From positions 1 through 6,210 of the forward strand of contig WGAL01000305.1 of the NCBI GenBank assembly GCA_015494845.1: 6,210 nt of DNA, read 5' to 3'. The stretch comes from Melioribacteraceae bacterium (GTDB lineage Bacteria > Bacteroidota > Ignavibacteria > Ignavibacteriales > Melioribacteraceae). Under the pieces are notes generated by a model. It did no database searches. It saw only the letters and a program-made list of their open reading frames with translations, and was not told where the DNA came from. Made by a program: the position numbers and the translations under genes. Numbering within the stretch: position 1 is the stretch's first letter; every line of letters begins with the position of its first letter. Of the stretch, positions 5,406 to 6,210 are shown piece after piece.

Positions 5406-6210
5406 TCAATAACGGCTCTTCCCTTAGTATGATTTAATATCCACTTTTTTATAATCGGATAAATTTCAATTAGAGCATTTTTTCCGACTACAAGATCGAT
5501 ATGACCGTAATCTTCCCTGAAACCGTTTGCCTTACCGGCAATAACCAAACTTTTATCCGCAGATGAAATTTCATCATATTCCATTATTACCGAATACGGG
5601 TCAACAAGATTATCAAAACTTCCAGCTATCATCAACACGGGGATTTTAATATTCTTAATTTTCTCAAAATAATTTTCTCCGTTTGCATAATTTACCATAC
5701 CTGTTTTTAAAGCCGTTTTAAACAGAGGAACGACGGAAAGCGGCATATCGCTTATTGCTCTCCCCATTAAAATCCCGATCTCTTTAGTATCCATATTATC
5801 AGGATTACCAAGTAGCCTCAATTCCGGCAGTTTCGATACATAAGGATAAAACGGTCGTAAAAAAATTGCCGGTATTCTATTGTAAACTTTATTTGTAAAA
5901 GGTCTTATAAATTTTACCAATTTAATAATTTTCTTAATTTTTTCATGAGTCCCTACGGTAAAAGTTACCGGTCCGGCAATAGGAACAATTCCCAACAAGG
6001 CAGGATCGTTATTTAAAGCCGCATATTCCAGAGAAGTCATTCCACCCATGCTGTGACCTACCAAAAAATATTCTTTTATACCTTTTTTCTTTACATATTC
6101 CAGCAATGCCGGTATATCATAAAAAATCATATCATCAATCAGAGCTTCTCTTTTTTTCCCAACCGGATAAGATTGTCCGTGACCTCTAAAATCAATTGCA
6201 AAACCTCTGT
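5372..6210 (-). CDS. Alpha/beta hydrolase, 5' end beyond the window
   Basis: The frame stays open to the right edge: the 26 codons before the ATG at 6130 encode RGFAIDFRGHGQSYPV, a standard alpha/beta hydrolase strand-loop, so the ATG is internal and the true start lies outside. Numbering from the ATG, the nucleophile elbow is GHSMGG with Ser27, the acid is probably Asp173 in AGSFDNLVDP, and the base is His210 in DYGHIDLVVG. All three catalytic residues are therefore present. The GHxDLVVGKNA...IYPIIKKW ending resembles the lipase/PHA-synthase-like side of the superfamily; the substrate is unknown. No membrane span or lipobox is visible in this part. The last residues, GGGDRIRTGE, are encoded by the antisense of tRNA-Cys, and the stop (5372-5374) lies in that tRNA's anticodon stem. 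Ile ATA and Val GTA codons (about nine each in 252 codons) are commoner than in the nearby deaminase (none and four in 339). Confidence 0.85.
   Translation of the reverse strand, partial: RGFAIDFRGHGQSYPVGKKREALIDDMIFYDIPALLEYVKKKGIKEYFLVGHSMGGMTSLEYAALNNDPALLGIVPIAGPVTFTVGTHEKIKKIIKLVKFIRPFTNKVYNRIPAIFLRPFYPYVSKLPELRLLGNPDNMDTKEIGILMGRAISDMPLSVVPLFKTALKTGMVNYANGENYFEKIKNIKIPVLMIAGSFDNLVDPYSVIMEYDEISSADKSLVIAGKANGFREDYGHIDLVVGKNALIEIYPIIKKWILNHTKGRAVIDGGGDRIRTGE

Overview
The window reads like a piece of a chromosome from the Ignavibacteria or a close relative (Bacteroidota/Chlorobi group). The main evidence is a secreted nuclease ending in a type IX secretion (Por) sorting domain with the NQNYPNPFNP and GREVATLVNE wording common in that lineage. 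The short, Bacteroidota-type AMP nucleosidase agrees. The genes carry clear GGAG-like Shine-Dalgarno sites, which fits Ignavibacteria better than Bacteroidia. The taxon is inferred, not proven.

Layout. Positions 1-268 hold no gene. They contain a perfect 28-bp palindrome (151-178) and a strong hairpin terminator (217-247) for the gene that follows on the minus strand. That gene (269-1771, minus) is a secreted octaheme c-type cytochrome of the hydroxylamine oxidoreductase (HAO) family. It appears to be a single-gene unit. A divergent intergenic region (1772-1943) separates it from a three-gene plus-strand operon with 15-bp and 13-bp gaps: AMP nucleosidase (amn, 1944-2723), a T9SS-targeted endonuclease I-type nuclease (2739-4118) and an adenine deaminase of the adenosine deaminase fold (4132-5151). 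A sigma70-like promoter then drives tRNA-Gly(GCC) and tRNA-Cys(GCA). A convergent minus-strand alpha/beta hydrolase begins beyond the right edge, and its last codons and stop lie inside the 3' half of tRNA-Cys.

How the genes may work together. The nuclease would degrade DNA or RNA outside the cell. AMP nucleosidase splits AMP into adenine and ribose 5-phosphate, and adenine deaminase turns adenine into hypoxanthine and ammonia. The operon therefore looks like a nucleic-acid scavenging and purine-catabolism unit. The HAO-like cytochrome belongs to periplasmic nitrogen-compound redox chemistry and has no visible link to the operon except the shared intergenic region.

Most unusual features: (1) two perfect 28-bp palindromes with nearly identical outer 8-bp arms and different cores, one intergenic and one sitting in frame inside the nuclease's sorting domain, where it adds roughly a dozen residues; (2) a stand-alone octaheme HAO-type cytochrome; (3) the hydrolase/tRNA-Cys overlap, with codon use in the hydrolase unlike the adjacent deaminase. 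I see no CRISPR array, transposase, phage gene or defence system.
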